Position numbers and translations under genes: made by a program
Notes under the pieces: generated by a model
Seen by the model: only the letters and a program-made list of their open reading frames with translations
Told to the model about the DNA's origin: nothing
Database searches by the model: none
Shown here: positions 10,601 through 17,472 of the stretch, in pieces
Layout of the letters: the number at the start of each line of letters is the position of its first letter
Position numbering within the stretch: position 1 is the first letter of the stretch
Source of the DNA: a virus
Direction: 5' to 3' (one strand)
DNA: 49,174 nucleotides
Virus record (IMG/VR): IMGVR_UViG_3300027749_000165
Span: 1-49,174 of that record

Positions 10601-12007
10601 AAATATCGTCCTCAATTAATCCAATCCCCCATAAACAAAGATCGTTTCAAGATTAATATACGAGACGATAAAAATGAGGTGGTTGGATTTGGAACAGGTG
10701 CATACGACCCAACTGAAAACAGGCTAAATATAGAGCAAACGATGGTATATCCTGACTATCGGAAGCAAGGATATGGCGAAGCGTTGTATCGTGAGATTGC
10801 AAAGCACGCTCAATCCCTTGGTGCTGACTCCTTGTACAGTGAGGAAGTAAGCGATCCCGCAGAAAAGGTGCGCGAGAAACTTTTCCCGACAACATTAGAA
10901 AGAGGCGAGCGTGCAGATGAAAGGGCTATGGAAAGCGCAGTCCCATCCGGCATCTCTTTCATGCCTAAGAGCGATGAGCCAGACATCAGCGAAGAAGGCC
11001 ATGTATTTCCAAAAGACCTTTCCAAGCCTTTTGAATTTACTCCAAGGATTGCTATGCACTTCATGCCTGCTTCAGAAGAAGTAGATTGGAAAGACTATAT
11101 GCATCTTCCAACTATAGCACTAGCAGCTGATCGAATGGGTATAGGACAGGCTTATGTTGGCCCTACTGGAGCCAAGCAACCATTAAGCGTAAAATCAGAA
11201 GGAGGCGCAGGGTTCTCTACACTTTACAGGGACGAAAAACATAACCCGATTTGGGCGTTCTCTACATTACAAGCAGCAAAGAATTTCCTTAAAAGAATCA
11301 ATGATGTAGCCAATGAATTTAAAACAGAGTCGGTGCTTGTTTCTCCAACTCTTCTTGCTCCAGACAATCATCTAAAGAATCAGACAGGTCAACTTGGCTA
11401 TGTAGAAGCCTTGGAAGCCGCGATGAAAGCTAAAATGGTAAAAGAAACAGATCTCACAAAGCAAATAAACGAGATCATAAAAAGAATTTCCGAATCAAAG
11501 TCAGCAAAAGCTAAAGAGGCTACAAAAGCATTGGAAGGAATTACTACTTTTAAACAATTTGCACAGGCTGTAAGAGATAAGTCATTTAATTTTGGTGCTG
11601 CCGAATGGATCATGAAGAAAGCAGCGCAGAAAAAGCTGCCGATTACAGCTAAGGAGCTAGATCAAATGGGTATTTTGCCATCTCAGATTGCAAAGGACTT
11701 AGCGCATGAAGGGTATTATGAACTGCCTACATATTCAATGGTTTCATTGTTTGAAGTTCCAAAAGATCAAAAACCTGAAAAGGGAAATTTCCACAATTCG
11801 TACCCCTATATTGTACGAGGCAAATCCATTGGATATCTTAAACAAATTATTAATTTGGCCCAAGCAACCAAAGAGCCAAAGATATTTACCAAAAAAGGAA
11901 ATATTACCGCTCAACCATTAATGACCGTGATGCCTATACTTGACTCTGAACTAATAAACAAGGCATTATCCACTTTACAGGCATACGACCCTAAAACTAA
12001 CAAATAA
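4619..12007 (+). CDS. Giant multidomain polyvalent protein (2462 aa)
   Basis: The start at 4619 is coupled to the previous stop (TAATG). An in-frame ATG at 4580 would overlap the upstream gene. The N-terminus duplicates SIT(D/E)NPxxFFxxLS (residues 3-15 and about 41-53). A Gly-rich hydrophobic stretch lies near residues 460-500. A zincin HEFGHH is at 823-828. Residues about 1392-1680 form a module with H-D-x-x-G-H at 1572-1577 and an ET-x-x-QNSWVN stretch, known to me from other phage polyvalent proteins. Residues about 1700-1820 resemble an ADP-ribosyltransferase-like module (weak). Residues 1869-1969 carry the phage GRxVDRxEA module. Residues 1972-2113 are a GNAT fold with R-K-Q-G-Y-G at 2048-2053. 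The last 300 residues are unassigned. FMP motifs at residues 1681, 1867, 1970, 2114 and 2148 mark the boundaries. It is probably packaged and injected. Confidence 0.8.
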   Translation: MSSITDNPEQFFNELSNTKEEKPSPAIVPEPPSPAQAPAKETSITENPSAFFDNLSKPVEPYKKETPQSVFLGQVAEKKAPELDTFDIESLNSLQPEELHDVAMARKDIPLTDQQLRTAYDFHKNKSSSDQNYGTPSSLREFMDMTNRWAEPIGEVGNDVAHTLWSAAKGAGKLAYRTADFAFAPDMSFAENRKYYTPEQQAELKKQQDIKRKSLEDAWQSAVDPIIGMPEELAWTGTKLGAGGMDWYDRASEAVGLQDHEKSFQHFKNRRAVESAQAQYYMEHPTALGRTLDLPIVKSGLEAIVKHDMPTTQEWMASHPNLSREQAQAELDAIAKDHVETQLRETESRIAATDPDIATASTFLAPEGIGMGTMGALGMGARVASELTPKIAQGLKYFGKTDAEINSMQNAAQILQREQKAKAAQDIMQPSLLEKAAGGTAKAIDWTGALAKGITEKIPKQIRPFVPYVAGGTAGGLYGHEQGRSVIGDVLRGIEIAGLMKAPALVRDIEAARRISGGGTKGTFETMAGFPNVSEGAAKILRFGGKNVDNLLSNAAEYAKSGIHGTALAVATGVLDSADPEEMNKLVSQGLIYSLGGHAFQRIKGGLSGKDPILEKRKRAQQDVDNLRTFSELSPESQNTLKDVTSWNNVVENQQQKANDARIAYLDALQRGSKDTPELRNKWQAETNALSTVMRANVQTRNEYGRIFVDQLSRNTNLANGTLKAGQNNVGVHILTPKQIFDKFRQDPANAGKSDADVQEAASQAGFYSSPDGAIEYKSGMGMEAPKKDLVFDRTKPSIVINADHLKARMKIFGESANQALNHEFGHHISNIPEFREANKDAEALLFSQEIKDPSGAVVSTTSGRYSPKDLVDMYENNYMKGKSPEQIKQLSELAGLWDHSRQALDENAVAAYMKEEILADLNLETLSNHLGKDLDSGTLHLMDLARLKTKKNLLDRAVNKFAGLGGKGDPVSALTGAEFSPEVLAANRQAVRALQSLQGEVSPAVAAPDAPKISRAEMMKNRALQERAKYSGLFKTKVQAQVYDAAGKPVGVPVDIENINASEGSWQNKNGSLRQVTGYGQRPDEAMGVQIPEGGSLVVGRQIVRQADGVTPVLMEPKEAKQLQKDRARVVRDALNTPDAGAPNRFEPTGDPDGTWRGTFTPLQIEAIKNLPEGIVPKSVKEKMLKINDLIVKGDGSRILADYAAMMNDNGRYTPYSAKIYDLVPIGMHLSKDGHFLATTISVGRMFDKLNKWSERMPARLSPWNGSKDAFFKEFTQTYLKNWQNGLAGETGLGGTPAEAFAKKNIFNDFLNLTTKDAAPLNPDRTRTPRQRGDVRGKDIDRTIMSVRLDHITELMDNEHAPKVPVSYQKAKFNMMPKPEEGEEAIKPLTFAPKGEQPALTPEILKGITATHIAPTQQVGNQAIQEISKKYVESAGIPHDPHQASVPVNEEIAKRIADFYQQQQDSPNDPAVKKAYTSLANEVVDQWKAFEQNGYTAEPWTEKGQPYANSKEMMEDVRNNKHIYYFTTESGYGESGITDKMRQENPMLSASGVDFGNAKNVPANDVFRVVHDIVGHGANGYEFGPKGEFNAYLEHSRMFSQDAKPALAAETLAQNSWVNYGPHLRDQAGNLPKKGESGFIPVTERPFAEQKNVIIPKEILDEVDKYSQEQKTMQQNGISFMPANNEKQEVQFKSKPKKGSVSGRTFDLVHFGSYGLKETSPKKMGKAYATKTDLSGADKTYFYVNGTDYESQISGGNPYTAKVDGNSIYDLSIDPLKVTGTMNRLKMDQAIQKAGYAGYYSPKKWSGSGFDAVAMFKPVKVTEAEPSDIYSKRKLAAINKGKKTSEAPDYAAADAAWEQRKGGMQFMPSREEEPERIKEATYTNPRTGKVSRGETHLIANPNAPQEATDRESPAYGFETDKGRIVDRNEAYNIAQEAGQLKEPTSEDEKFHADRGVLHSGMYEPKGISFMPAAGESKPVPTQEELDAMKARLPKYRPQLIQSPINKDRFKINIRDDKNEVVGFGTGAYDPTENRLNIEQTMVYPDYRKQGYGEALYREIAKHAQSLGADSLYSEEVSDPAEKVREKLFPTTLERGERADERAMESAVPSGISFMPKSDEPDISEEGHVFPKDLSKPFEFTPRIAMHFMPASEEVDWKDYMHLPTIALAADRMGIGQAYVGPTGAKQPLSVKSEGGAGFSTLYRDEKHNPIWAFSTLQAAKNFLKRINDVANEFKTESVLVSPTLLAPDNHLKNQTGQLGYVEALEAAMKAKMVKETDLTKQINEIIKRISESKSAKAKEATKALEGITTFKQFAQAVRDKSFNFGAAEWIMKKAAQKKLPITAKELDQMGILPSQIAKDLAHEGYYELPTYSMVSLFEVPKDQKPEKGNFHNSYPYIVRGKSIGYLKQIINLAQATKEPKIFTKKGNITAQPLMTVMPILDSELINKALSTLQAYDPKTNK

Positions 12008-12010
12008 CTT

Positions 12011-13312
12011 ATGGCACAACCAATCCCACGCAAAGAAGACCTAAAGCCTATTAGCGAGGCTGTATGTATGTTTATTGATCATGGCTTGTTTCTATCTCAA
12101 GCTCTCCGTCTCGCTCAAGACTTTAAGAAGGTCTATGTATATACACCGTGGGAGTCGGGGTTCCCTTCTATGACTTCTCTTATCGGTACTGGATACGATG
12201 AGATTGAAGTGGTATTAAGTCCATTTCCGTACATTGATGAATGTGATGTTTTTGTGTTCCCTGATGTGAACCACGGGCCTCTTCAGCAATATCTAGCTGA
12301 TCAAGGAAAGGCAGTATGGGGATGTAAATTAGGCGAGTGCCTTGAGCTTGAACGCGAAGGATGCAAAGAAATTCTCAAGGTTCTTGATCTGCCTGTTGGT
12401 AAATTCACGCACATTGTTGGACTTGACAACCTCCGTGAGCATCTAAAGAAAAATGATGGGAAAACTTTGCACTGCAAATTGTCCCGCTGGAGGGGAACTT
12501 TTGAAACCTTTGCCTGTACGCATTATCGCGATGTTGAACCTAAGATTGATCAAATTGAGCATAAGATTGGGCCTCTGAAAGACGTTATGGAATTCACGGT
12601 AGAAGAAGATCTTCCTGATCGTGTTGAGGTAGGAACAGACGGATTTGTTATTGATGGAAAACAACCTTCTCAACTCATGGCTGGAATTGAGGTGAAGGAT
12701 CTCTGTTACGTTGGCAAATTCCTTAAATACAAGGACTTGCCAGAACCTGTTCGTCGATTTAATGACCGCATGGAGCCTGTTTTTAAAGCATACTCGTATC
12801 GTGGTTGGATGTCATCTGAAGTAAGGATCGGATCTGACTTAAAACCCTATATGATAGATGCTTGCACAAGGAGTCCTAGTCCGCCAAATGAGCTTTGGCA
12901 GCTTGTTTATGCTAATTTTTCCGAGATCATCTACTACGGAGCGCATGGCATCATGGTTGATCCTGAACCTACTGCAAAATATGGAGCAGAGATCTTGATT
13001 CATAGCTCATGGGCCGCTGGAAACTGGCAACCCGTAAACATTGACCCAGATGTCCGCGAGTTTGTGAAACTCCGCAACTCCATGAAATTTGGTGACAGGG
13101 AATACATTTCCCCGATCCAAGGAGAGCTTCCAGAAATTGGAGCCGTTGTTGGCCTTTCTGATGAGTCTATTGAGGACGCTATTGAGGAAGCATTTAAGAA
13201 TGCTGAAGGCGTGTCTGGCTACTATATTGAGATCCCCAAGGCATCTACACAAATTGCCCTTGAGCAAATCGCAAAGCTAGACGAGTTGGGCTTGAACTAC
13301 TTCAAAGACTAG
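12011..13312 (+). CDS. ATP-grasp-like protein (PurD-like fold)
   Basis: This 433-aa protein has the overall layout of ATP-grasp ligases. An N-terminal Rossmann-like part (DFKKVYVYTPWESGFPS, then DVFVFPDVNHGPLQQYLADQGKAVWG) precedes a central Lys-bearing segment. It ends in a substrate-loaded part with ...RGWMSSEVRIGSDLKPYMIDACTR, where the acidic and Asp residues resemble Mg-ATP ligands. ATP-grasp enzymes join a carboxylate to an amine or thiol. Phages carry similar proteins annotated as phosphoribosylamine-glycine ligase-like, without a proven reaction. It follows the giant gene by three bases, so it is probably co-transcribed. The substrate is unknown. Confidence 0.55.
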   Translation: MAQPIPRKEDLKPISEAVCMFIDHGLFLSQALRLAQDFKKVYVYTPWESGFPSMTSLIGTGYDEIEVVLSPFPYIDECDVFVFPDVNHGPLQQYLADQGKAVWGCKLGECLELEREGCKEILKVLDLPVGKFTHIVGLDNLREHLKKNDGKTLHCKLSRWRGTFETFACTHYRDVEPKIDQIEHKIGPLKDVMEFTVEEDLPDRVEVGTDGFVIDGKQPSQLMAGIEVKDLCYVGKFLKYKDLPEPVRRFNDRMEPVFKAYSYRGWMSSEVRIGSDLKPYMIDACTRSPSPPNELWQLVYANFSEIIYYGAHGIMVDPEPTAKYGAEILIHSSWAAGNWQPVNIDPDVREFVKLRNSMKFGDREYISPIQGELPEIGAVVGLSDESIEDAIEEAFKNAEGVSGYYIEIPKASTQIALEQIAKLDELGLNYFKD

Positions 13313-13329
13313 CCATACTTTATTCATCT

Positions 13330-14040
13330 ATGGATGAATCAATAAAGCATAAGCGAGGCGATATCAGAGATGACGGCAAAGTGTTTTGGGTATATTCCAA
13401 GAATCATGTCTCTGGTGAATGCTGGTTAAGTCCTGAAAAATTCCAAGAATACAAAGAAAACCAGAAAAAACATCGACACGATTGGTTTGTTAAAAATCAA
13501 GAGCAAAACAATCAGAATAAACGCAATTGGACTTCTACGAATCCAGAAAGAAAAATCCAAAACGATAGAAATTGGAGAAAGCAAAACATTGAAAAGGCAA
13601 ACGCATCTAACAAAAAATGGAGACAAAACAATCCTGATAAATGCTTGGAGCAACAAAGGGATTGGAGCAAACGGAATCCACAAAAACGGCGTGAATATTC
13701 AAGAGATTGGGCTGTAAGAAATCCTGAAAAGAGAAGCAAAATATTGTCAGAATGGAGGAGAAACAATCCTCAAAAAGCAAATTCTTATACCGCCAACCGA
13801 AGAGCATTGAAAAGATTTACCCCTATTATGATGCATCGTGATCATATTAAAATGATGGAGGTTTTTTATCAACAAAGCTCACGGGTTTCTTCATGTACGG
13901 GTATTCAACACAATGTTGATCATGTAATTCCTTTAACAAAGGGCGGATATCATATACCATCAAACCTTCAGGTTTTGCCTAAAAAAATTAATCAGAAGAA
14001 GTATAACAAACTCCCCCATGAATTGTCCCTCGCAGCTTAA
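13330..14040 (+). CDS. HNH endonuclease with tandem 15-residue repeats
   Basis: The 236-aa protein has three parts. Residues 1-45 (KRGDIRDDGKVFWVYSKN) form a short domain also found at the N-terminus of the HNH protein at 25053. The middle has six repeats of about 15 residues of the type (R/K)xWxxxNPxKxxxxx, probably DNA-binding helices. The C-terminus is an HNH fold (HNVDHVIPLTKGGYHIPSNLQVL, then N-x-K-K). The coding sequence is visibly more A-rich than its neighbours, as expected for a mobile free-standing homing endonuclease. It lies between the ATP-grasp-like gene and the gene at 14056. Confidence 0.8.
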   Translation: MDESIKHKRGDIRDDGKVFWVYSKNHVSGECWLSPEKFQEYKENQKKHRHDWFVKNQEQNNQNKRNWTSTNPERKIQNDRNWRKQNIEKANASNKKWRQNNPDKCLEQQRDWSKRNPQKRREYSRDWAVRNPEKRSKILSEWRRNNPQKANSYTANRRALKRFTPIMMHRDHIKMMEVFYQQSSRVSSCTGIQHNVDHVIPLTKGGYHIPSNLQVLPKKINQKKYNKLPHELSLAA

Positions 14041-14055
14041 TCCTCTTCCCCACAA

Positions 14056-14745
14056 ATGAGGATTGAAATCAAGTCCGTTGACCCTGCGGCGATTAGATAC
14101 CCTACTTGCGGAGATTGGATCTGGTTGCCGGACGGATCGCTCCAAATCTTTGTTCCAGACTACGCCAACGAAAACAGTGCGTTCCTTGTGGCTCTTCACG
14201 AACTCGCAGAGGCATGGATGTGCAGAGATGCCGGTATCAGCGAGGAAAGTGTATCCAAGTGGGATATAGACCATCCTGACGCTCCTGAGCCTGCCGAGGT
14301 GGAAGGCTCCCCATACATGGATCAGCATTCTATCGCAACGCAGGTTGAACTACGAGTCGCTGCCGGAATGGGCATCAATTGGAAAAACCACGACCGCTGG
14401 GTGCAGAACGCCGGAGATGAAGTAGAGCGTCAACTGAACAGCGGAGTGCCTGTGGCTAGAATCACCAAGGAAGGATCGCGGTACTGGGCGGAACTTCATT
14501 TGTACGGACTCCGGCATGGAGGAAAGCCAACGCAGCCTTGGCTTGATTTGTGGATTCATTCGTTGCCATTCGATGGATGCCCTTGCAAGGAACACTTCGC
14601 AGAATTTCTCCGCAACAATCCTCCTGACTGGTCAGACTTTTTTGGCTGGGGAGTGCGTTTGCACAATTCGGTGAATGATCGCATCGGGAGGCCGACGATC
14701 AGCGTCGAGAACGCAAGGATTGTATGGTCAAGTAGGTCATTCTAG
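14056..14745 (+). CDS. Zincin-like N-domain fused to Erv1/Alr-like C-domain
   Basis: The 229-aa protein has two halves. Residues 43-60 hold HELAEA (H48, E49, E52), a metalloprotease-like HExxE helix, followed by DxDHP at about 70-74. Residues 165-215 read GCPCKEHFAEFLRNNPP, then FFGWGVRLHNSVN and GRP, matching the Cys-HF, NPP, W and HNxVN pattern of Erv1/Alr sulfhydryl oxidases. The cysteines are in a CxC (175, 177) rather than CxxC arrangement. Erv/Alr enzymes pass disulfides using FAD, but whether this one binds FAD is unknown. A promoter cassette begins just after the stop, so this gene closes the late block or an upstream operon. Confidence 0.6.
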   Translation: MRIEIKSVDPAAIRYPTCGDWIWLPDGSLQIFVPDYANENSAFLVALHELAEAWMCRDAGISEESVSKWDIDHPDAPEPAEVEGSPYMDQHSIATQVELRVAAGMGINWKNHDRWVQNAGDEVERQLNSGVPVARITKEGSRYWAELHLYGLRHGGKPTQPWLDLWIHSLPFDGCPCKEHFAEFLRNNPPDWSDFFGWGVRLHNSVNDRIGRPTISVENARIVWSSRSF

Positions 14746-14770
14746 GCCGTAGAGCCTGTATTTATCAGCA

Positions 14771-14822
14771 TCAAATTATTTTCAAAATACTCGTTGACGC
14801 AAAGCGGCTTTGGTACTACCTT
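14771..14822 (+). promoter_or_regulatory. Palindrome-containing promoter, copy 1
   Basis: An AT-rich stretch (AAATTATTTTCAAAATA) is followed by TTGACG at 14794-14799. A 17-bp spacer filled by the palindrome CAAAGC-G-GCTTTG (14800-14812) leads to a weak -10 TACCTT at 14817-14822. It drives the 49-aa gene at 14969 after a C/A-rich leader. It is the most diverged of the four main copies, having lost the outer pair of the palindrome. Confidence 0.7.
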
Positions 14823-14968
14823 CATTCTTGTCGGTAGAAAACAACAACAACACATCAACACATCGAAATAAAAAAATATTACGCTCGACGGAGTCTCATA
14901 AACAAAAGTACATTCGTCACGCAGTAAGAAGCGATAACCACAACAAACCCAAATAAGGAAACAATACA

Positions 14969-15118
14969 ATGCACTCACTACAAGCCATCATATTCCAAGA
15001 CATCCACCACGCTCGCCGCGCTAAAGCTCGCGCTCTCAAGAAGCGTGCAGAGGCCGCACAGCAGGTCATCGTTAGCCGCCTCGCCGCAACTCGCGGTATC
15101 CCAGTCAACCATCGCTAA
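14969..15118 (+). CDS. Small basic protein, 49 aa
   Basis: The gene starts at ATG 14969 after AAGGAAACAATACA, one of the few plausible Shine-Dalgarno sites in the window. It runs to TAA 15116-15118. The product is a strongly basic helix (HHARRAKARALKKRAEAAQQ) followed by a short tail, suggesting nucleic-acid binding. It is the first gene behind promoter copy 1. The upstream 14746-14968 stretch holds only the promoter and leader. The family is unknown. Confidence 0.55.
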   Translation: MHSLQAIIFQDIHHARRAKARALKKRAEAAQQVIVSRLAATRGIPVNHR

Positions 15119-15145
15119 TACAATCTGGTATTGCGATTAGGAGAA

Positions 15146-15180
15146 CCTGTCCTTAATAGGGTGACAGCCGGAGAGACGGC
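15146..15180 (+). other. Two adjacent small hairpins in an intergenic leader
   Basis: The 81-base gap between 15118 and 15200 contains CTGTCCT-TAAT-AGG(GT)GACAG (15147-15167) and directly after it GCCG-GAGAGA-CGGC (15167-15180). Neither is followed by a T-tract. It may be a processing site or a structured leader of the gene at 15200, with no known RNA family recognised. Confidence 0.35.
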
Positions 15181-15199
15181 ACAATTATAAATAAATATC

Positions 15200-15628
15200 A
15201 TGCAATCAGAAATCACAGCACTTCTAAACAACGACTATTGGATCATCTTCTCCGCTCAGAATCCTGACGCAAAGAAACTGAGTGACGTACAGAACGAGAT
15301 CCTTCACCAAGACCTAATCCGCAAGTTGGCTGACCAAGGCCGCAAGTACGAGGAAGTATACGGACGCTACAGCGGAAATACTGAAAAGGGAGTCTTTCTG
15401 AAGACGCTCGTCCCAGTGGATCGCCAGCTTGCCTCATCCTTTGCTCGCCAATACGGTCAGGAGTCGGTTTTAACGGCAGAAGGATTGGTTTATCAAGACG
15501 GATCGCTACACCCTTGCAAGGGCATCGTATTCCCCTTGAGCGAGCCTGAAGATAACTTCTCACTGCTTCGCTCCACATATTTCTACTGCGACATTGATTT
15601 TGATCAAAAGGTGCAGGAGCCACAATAA
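15200..15628 (+). CDS. DUF3293-like protein
   Basis: This 142-aa protein matches the layout of DUF3293 as I recall it. It has a start like WIIFSAQNPDAKKLSDVQNE (AxNP then a S/N-containing helix), a middle with paired basic helices, and RQLASSFARQYGQESVL near residue 80, the conserved FGQ(E/N)S-type segment. The function of the family is not established. It is the second gene behind promoter copy 1 and is followed closely by two more small genes. Confidence 0.5.
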   Translation: MQSEITALLNNDYWIIFSAQNPDAKKLSDVQNEILHQDLIRKLADQGRKYEEVYGRYSGNTEKGVFLKTLVPVDRQLASSFARQYGQESVLTAEGLVYQDGSLHPCKGIVFPLSEPEDNFSLLRSTYFYCDIDFDQKVQEPQ

Positions 15629-15647
15629 TCACCATCAATACAATACC

Positions 15648-15830
15648 ATGACAAACGACACGCTAGAACAATTAGAGCTTCTTGCCGGACTTTGCAGAAG
15701 CAAGGGACTTGAAGGAGTTTCCTTGTCCGTAGACTCAGACGGCTATTTCACCGCTTACTTTGCAGGTGGCAAGGAAGTGTCTTATTACAATTTCGACCAC
15801 GCAGTAAAATCCATCCATAACCTAAAATAA
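15648..15830 (+). CDS. Small hypothetical protein, 60 aa
   Basis: I place the start at 15648 (MTNDTLEQLELLAG) because an in-frame upstream start would overlap the preceding gene. The product has one amphipathic helix, then beta-like residues (VSLSVDSDGYFTAYFAGGKEV) and a final helix. It is separated by two bases from the next gene. No family is recognised. Confidence 0.55.
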   Translation: MTNDTLEQLELLAGLCRSKGLEGVSLSVDSDGYFTAYFAGGKEVSYYNFDHAVKSIHNLK

Positions 15831-15832
15831 CC

Positions 15833-16291
15833 ATGAGCCGTTCCGTATCCACACACCCTAACGCAATTGTAACCCAGTATCTTGCCCCAGTCCTTGAGGG
15901 AGATCCTGATTTTCTTTATCACATCTTGGATGACTTCCTAGATGACATTCGCAACATCTTCACTGGCGAAGCGGGAGTAGATTCCGGCCTGCTCTTGAAC
16001 GGACAGCCGTTCACTGGCTTTGAAGGATACATTGAAGCTGATAGGTGGGCTGGGCGCGAGGATCACGTTATCCTTGAGGGCGAGCTAACCGAGATAAGTG
16101 TCAGCGAGTATGGCGGCATCGTTGCGGTTTGCCTAGCACCGCTGAATCCAGATGACGAGGCTCATGTTTCAACGTGCCAGAGGGCAGAGCCATATTTCAG
16201 GGCTATCTTGCAGAAGGCATTTCCCAATCAGTGCCTTTCAAGGCAGGGAACGATGAGCAATGGCGAGGGAGTGTACAACGTCATTGAGTAG
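15833..16291 (+). CDS. Hypothetical acidic protein, 152 aa
   Basis: The product is acidic, with paired Asp clusters near residues 24-40 (DPDFLYHILDDFLDDIRNIF). No catalytic motif is evident. It is the last gene of the unit begun by promoter copy 1; promoter copy 2 starts just after the stop. The 127 bases to the next gene contain the GGCCGC...AGCCGCATAAAC element shared with copy 3, an AT-rich palindrome and the promoter. Confidence 0.6.
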   Translation: MSRSVSTHPNAIVTQYLAPVLEGDPDFLYHILDDFLDDIRNIFTGEAGVDSGLLLNGQPFTGFEGYIEADRWAGREDHVILEGELTEISVSEYGGIVAVCLAPLNPDDEAHVSTCQRAEPYFRAILQKAFPNQCLSRQGTMSNGEGVYNVIE

Positions 16292-16321
16292 ATAGGCCGC
16301 GCAGCCGCATAAACACTGGAT

Positions 16322-16373
16322 CAAATTATTTTTAAAAATAATTGTTGACCCAAAGCGGCTTTGGTACTATTGT
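16322..16373 (+). promoter_or_regulatory. Palindrome-containing promoter, copy 2
   Basis: A perfect 20-bp AT palindrome (AATTATTTTT/AAAAATAATT, 16324-16343) precedes TTGACC at 16345-16350. The perfect 15-bp palindrome CCAAAGC-G-GCTTTGG spans 16350-16364. After a 17-bp spacer the -10 is TATTGT at 16368-16373. The palindrome therefore sits exactly under RNA polymerase, as an operator would. A C/A-rich leader leads to the gene at 16419. Confidence 0.8.
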
Positions 16374-16418
16374 GTCTGTAGTCAGTAAGAACAAACACAC
16401 AACCAACCAATAAATAAA

Positions 16419-16670
16419 ATGACATCACTACTCGCAAAACCCCATGTCGGAACCTCCAGTCCAGAGGTTGCTCACTATAGCACCCAAGACCAACTGCAAG
16501 ACCACTACGAGCTACGCGACTATGGTCGCCGGATCAGCCGCAGGGCTAACCAGAAGTTCGTTCAACTAGAAGAATGGACAGCCGAGCGCGAAGCAGCATT
16601 GGATCGTGAGTTTCAAAAAAAGGTAAGCACTGTGCGTTACGACCGCTTTGGCAAGCTAGTCAGTGAATAA
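16419..16670 (+). CDS. Small hypothetical protein, 83 aa
   Basis: First gene behind promoter copy 2, preceded by AACCAATAAATAAA without a Shine-Dalgarno site. The product is hydrophilic and helical in the second half (RRISRRANQKFVQLEEWTAE, then AALDREFQKKV), with many Arg and Glu. No family is recognised; regulatory or host-takeover roles are typical of such early phage genes but unproven here. Confidence 0.6.
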   Translation: MTSLLAKPHVGTSSPEVAHYSTQDQLQDHYELRDYGRRISRRANQKFVQLEEWTAEREAALDREFQKKVSTVRYDRFGKLVSE

Positions 16671-16676
16671 ACGACT

Positions 16677-16979
16677 ATGAATAAAGAAAAGTACACTCCA
16701 TCTCACATCTGGATCTTTGTTCCCAAAGCATTTTACCAAGATGCATTGGAATGCGGTTGCGATGTCCCTCCAATCCTCAGCAGAAAACGCCAAGGTAAGG
16801 GATACACCATAATGCTAGATGCGCTTGACCCTCGCTACGCCGACTTGGAGAATAGGGCAGAATACTATGCAGACTCCGGCATGGCTGGCGGTTGGGATGA
16901 AAGCGCAATCCGAGTCGTTGCCGCCGCCAAAGCATTCTTAAAAGCTCGGAAAAAATACGATTACCTTTTCACAGAATAA
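16677..16979 (+). CDS. Hypothetical protein, 100 aa
   Basis: A compact mixed-fold protein (SHIWIFVPKAFYQDALECGCDVPP) with two close cysteines and a helical C-terminus (AIRVVAAAKAFLKARKKYDYLF). It is six bases from the upstream gene, and the next ATG follows its stop with no gap. No family is recognised. Confidence 0.6.
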   Translation: MNKEKYTPSHIWIFVPKAFYQDALECGCDVPPILSRKRQGKGYTIMLDALDPRYADLENRAEYYADSGMAGGWDESAIRVVAAAKAFLKARKKYDYLFTE

Positions 16980-17108
16980 ATGAACATCGTCCAACGAATC
17001 CAATTCCTCAAATGGTGCGCCAGCCATCGCCTGCCAGTAAAACGCTTCCCAGCCTATGGGGAGCGTGTGGCATCAATCTGGATCAACGCTAAATACAAAG
17101 AAAAATGA
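16980..17108 (+). CDS. Very small basic protein, 42 aa
   Basis: ATG 16980 directly follows the upstream stop, and the TGA at 17106-17108 overlaps the next ATG (ATGA). The tight coupling on both sides supports it as a real gene despite its size. The product (RIQFLKWCASHRLPVKRFPA, then YGERVASIWINAKYKEK) is basic with a Trp-containing helix. The function is unknown. Confidence 0.55.
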   Translation: MNIVQRIQFLKWCASHRLPVKRFPAYGERVASIWINAKYKEK

Positions 17109-17455
17109 AAAAACACTCAACGATCCCAGATGACGATTACCGCAACAGGATCTTAGAAAAAATTGGAATTCCTCGCGAAATAACTCTTTCTTCCCTAGCT
17201 TTAAAATTGCTAGAGCGCAAAGAACGAGAGATCCAAACGGAAAAAGCATTGAGAGAAACTCCGAGGCACATTATTCACCAAGTTCATAATCATACCACAC
17301 CAATCCGAAAAGTTCGCAAGATAGGTGAATCTACTGGAATTGCAGACTTTGACCGCGCTGAACGTGACTACCACGGCTACGAGAAGCCACTAGAAATCGC
17401 TACAGGAGGCCATCGGGTGCGAGGACTCGACTACTTGATAAAATCGCGCACATAG
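17105..17455 (+). CDS. Hypothetical protein, 116 aa
   Basis: Coupled to the preceding tiny gene by ATGA. The N-terminal half is helical and highly charged, with a stretch like ITLSSLALKLLERKEREIQ. The second half has His-rich HHxxHNH-type residues (RHIIHQVHNHTTPIRKVRKIG). No known domain. It lies 17 bases upstream of the zincin-like gene. Confidence 0.55.
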   Translation: MKKHSTIPDDDYRNRILEKIGIPREITLSSLALKLLERKEREIQTEKALRETPRHIIHQVHNHTTPIRKVRKIGESTGIADFDRAERDYHGYEKPLEIATGGHRVRGLDYLIKSRT

Positions 17456-17472
17456 CCTATCCTCGCGGGATT

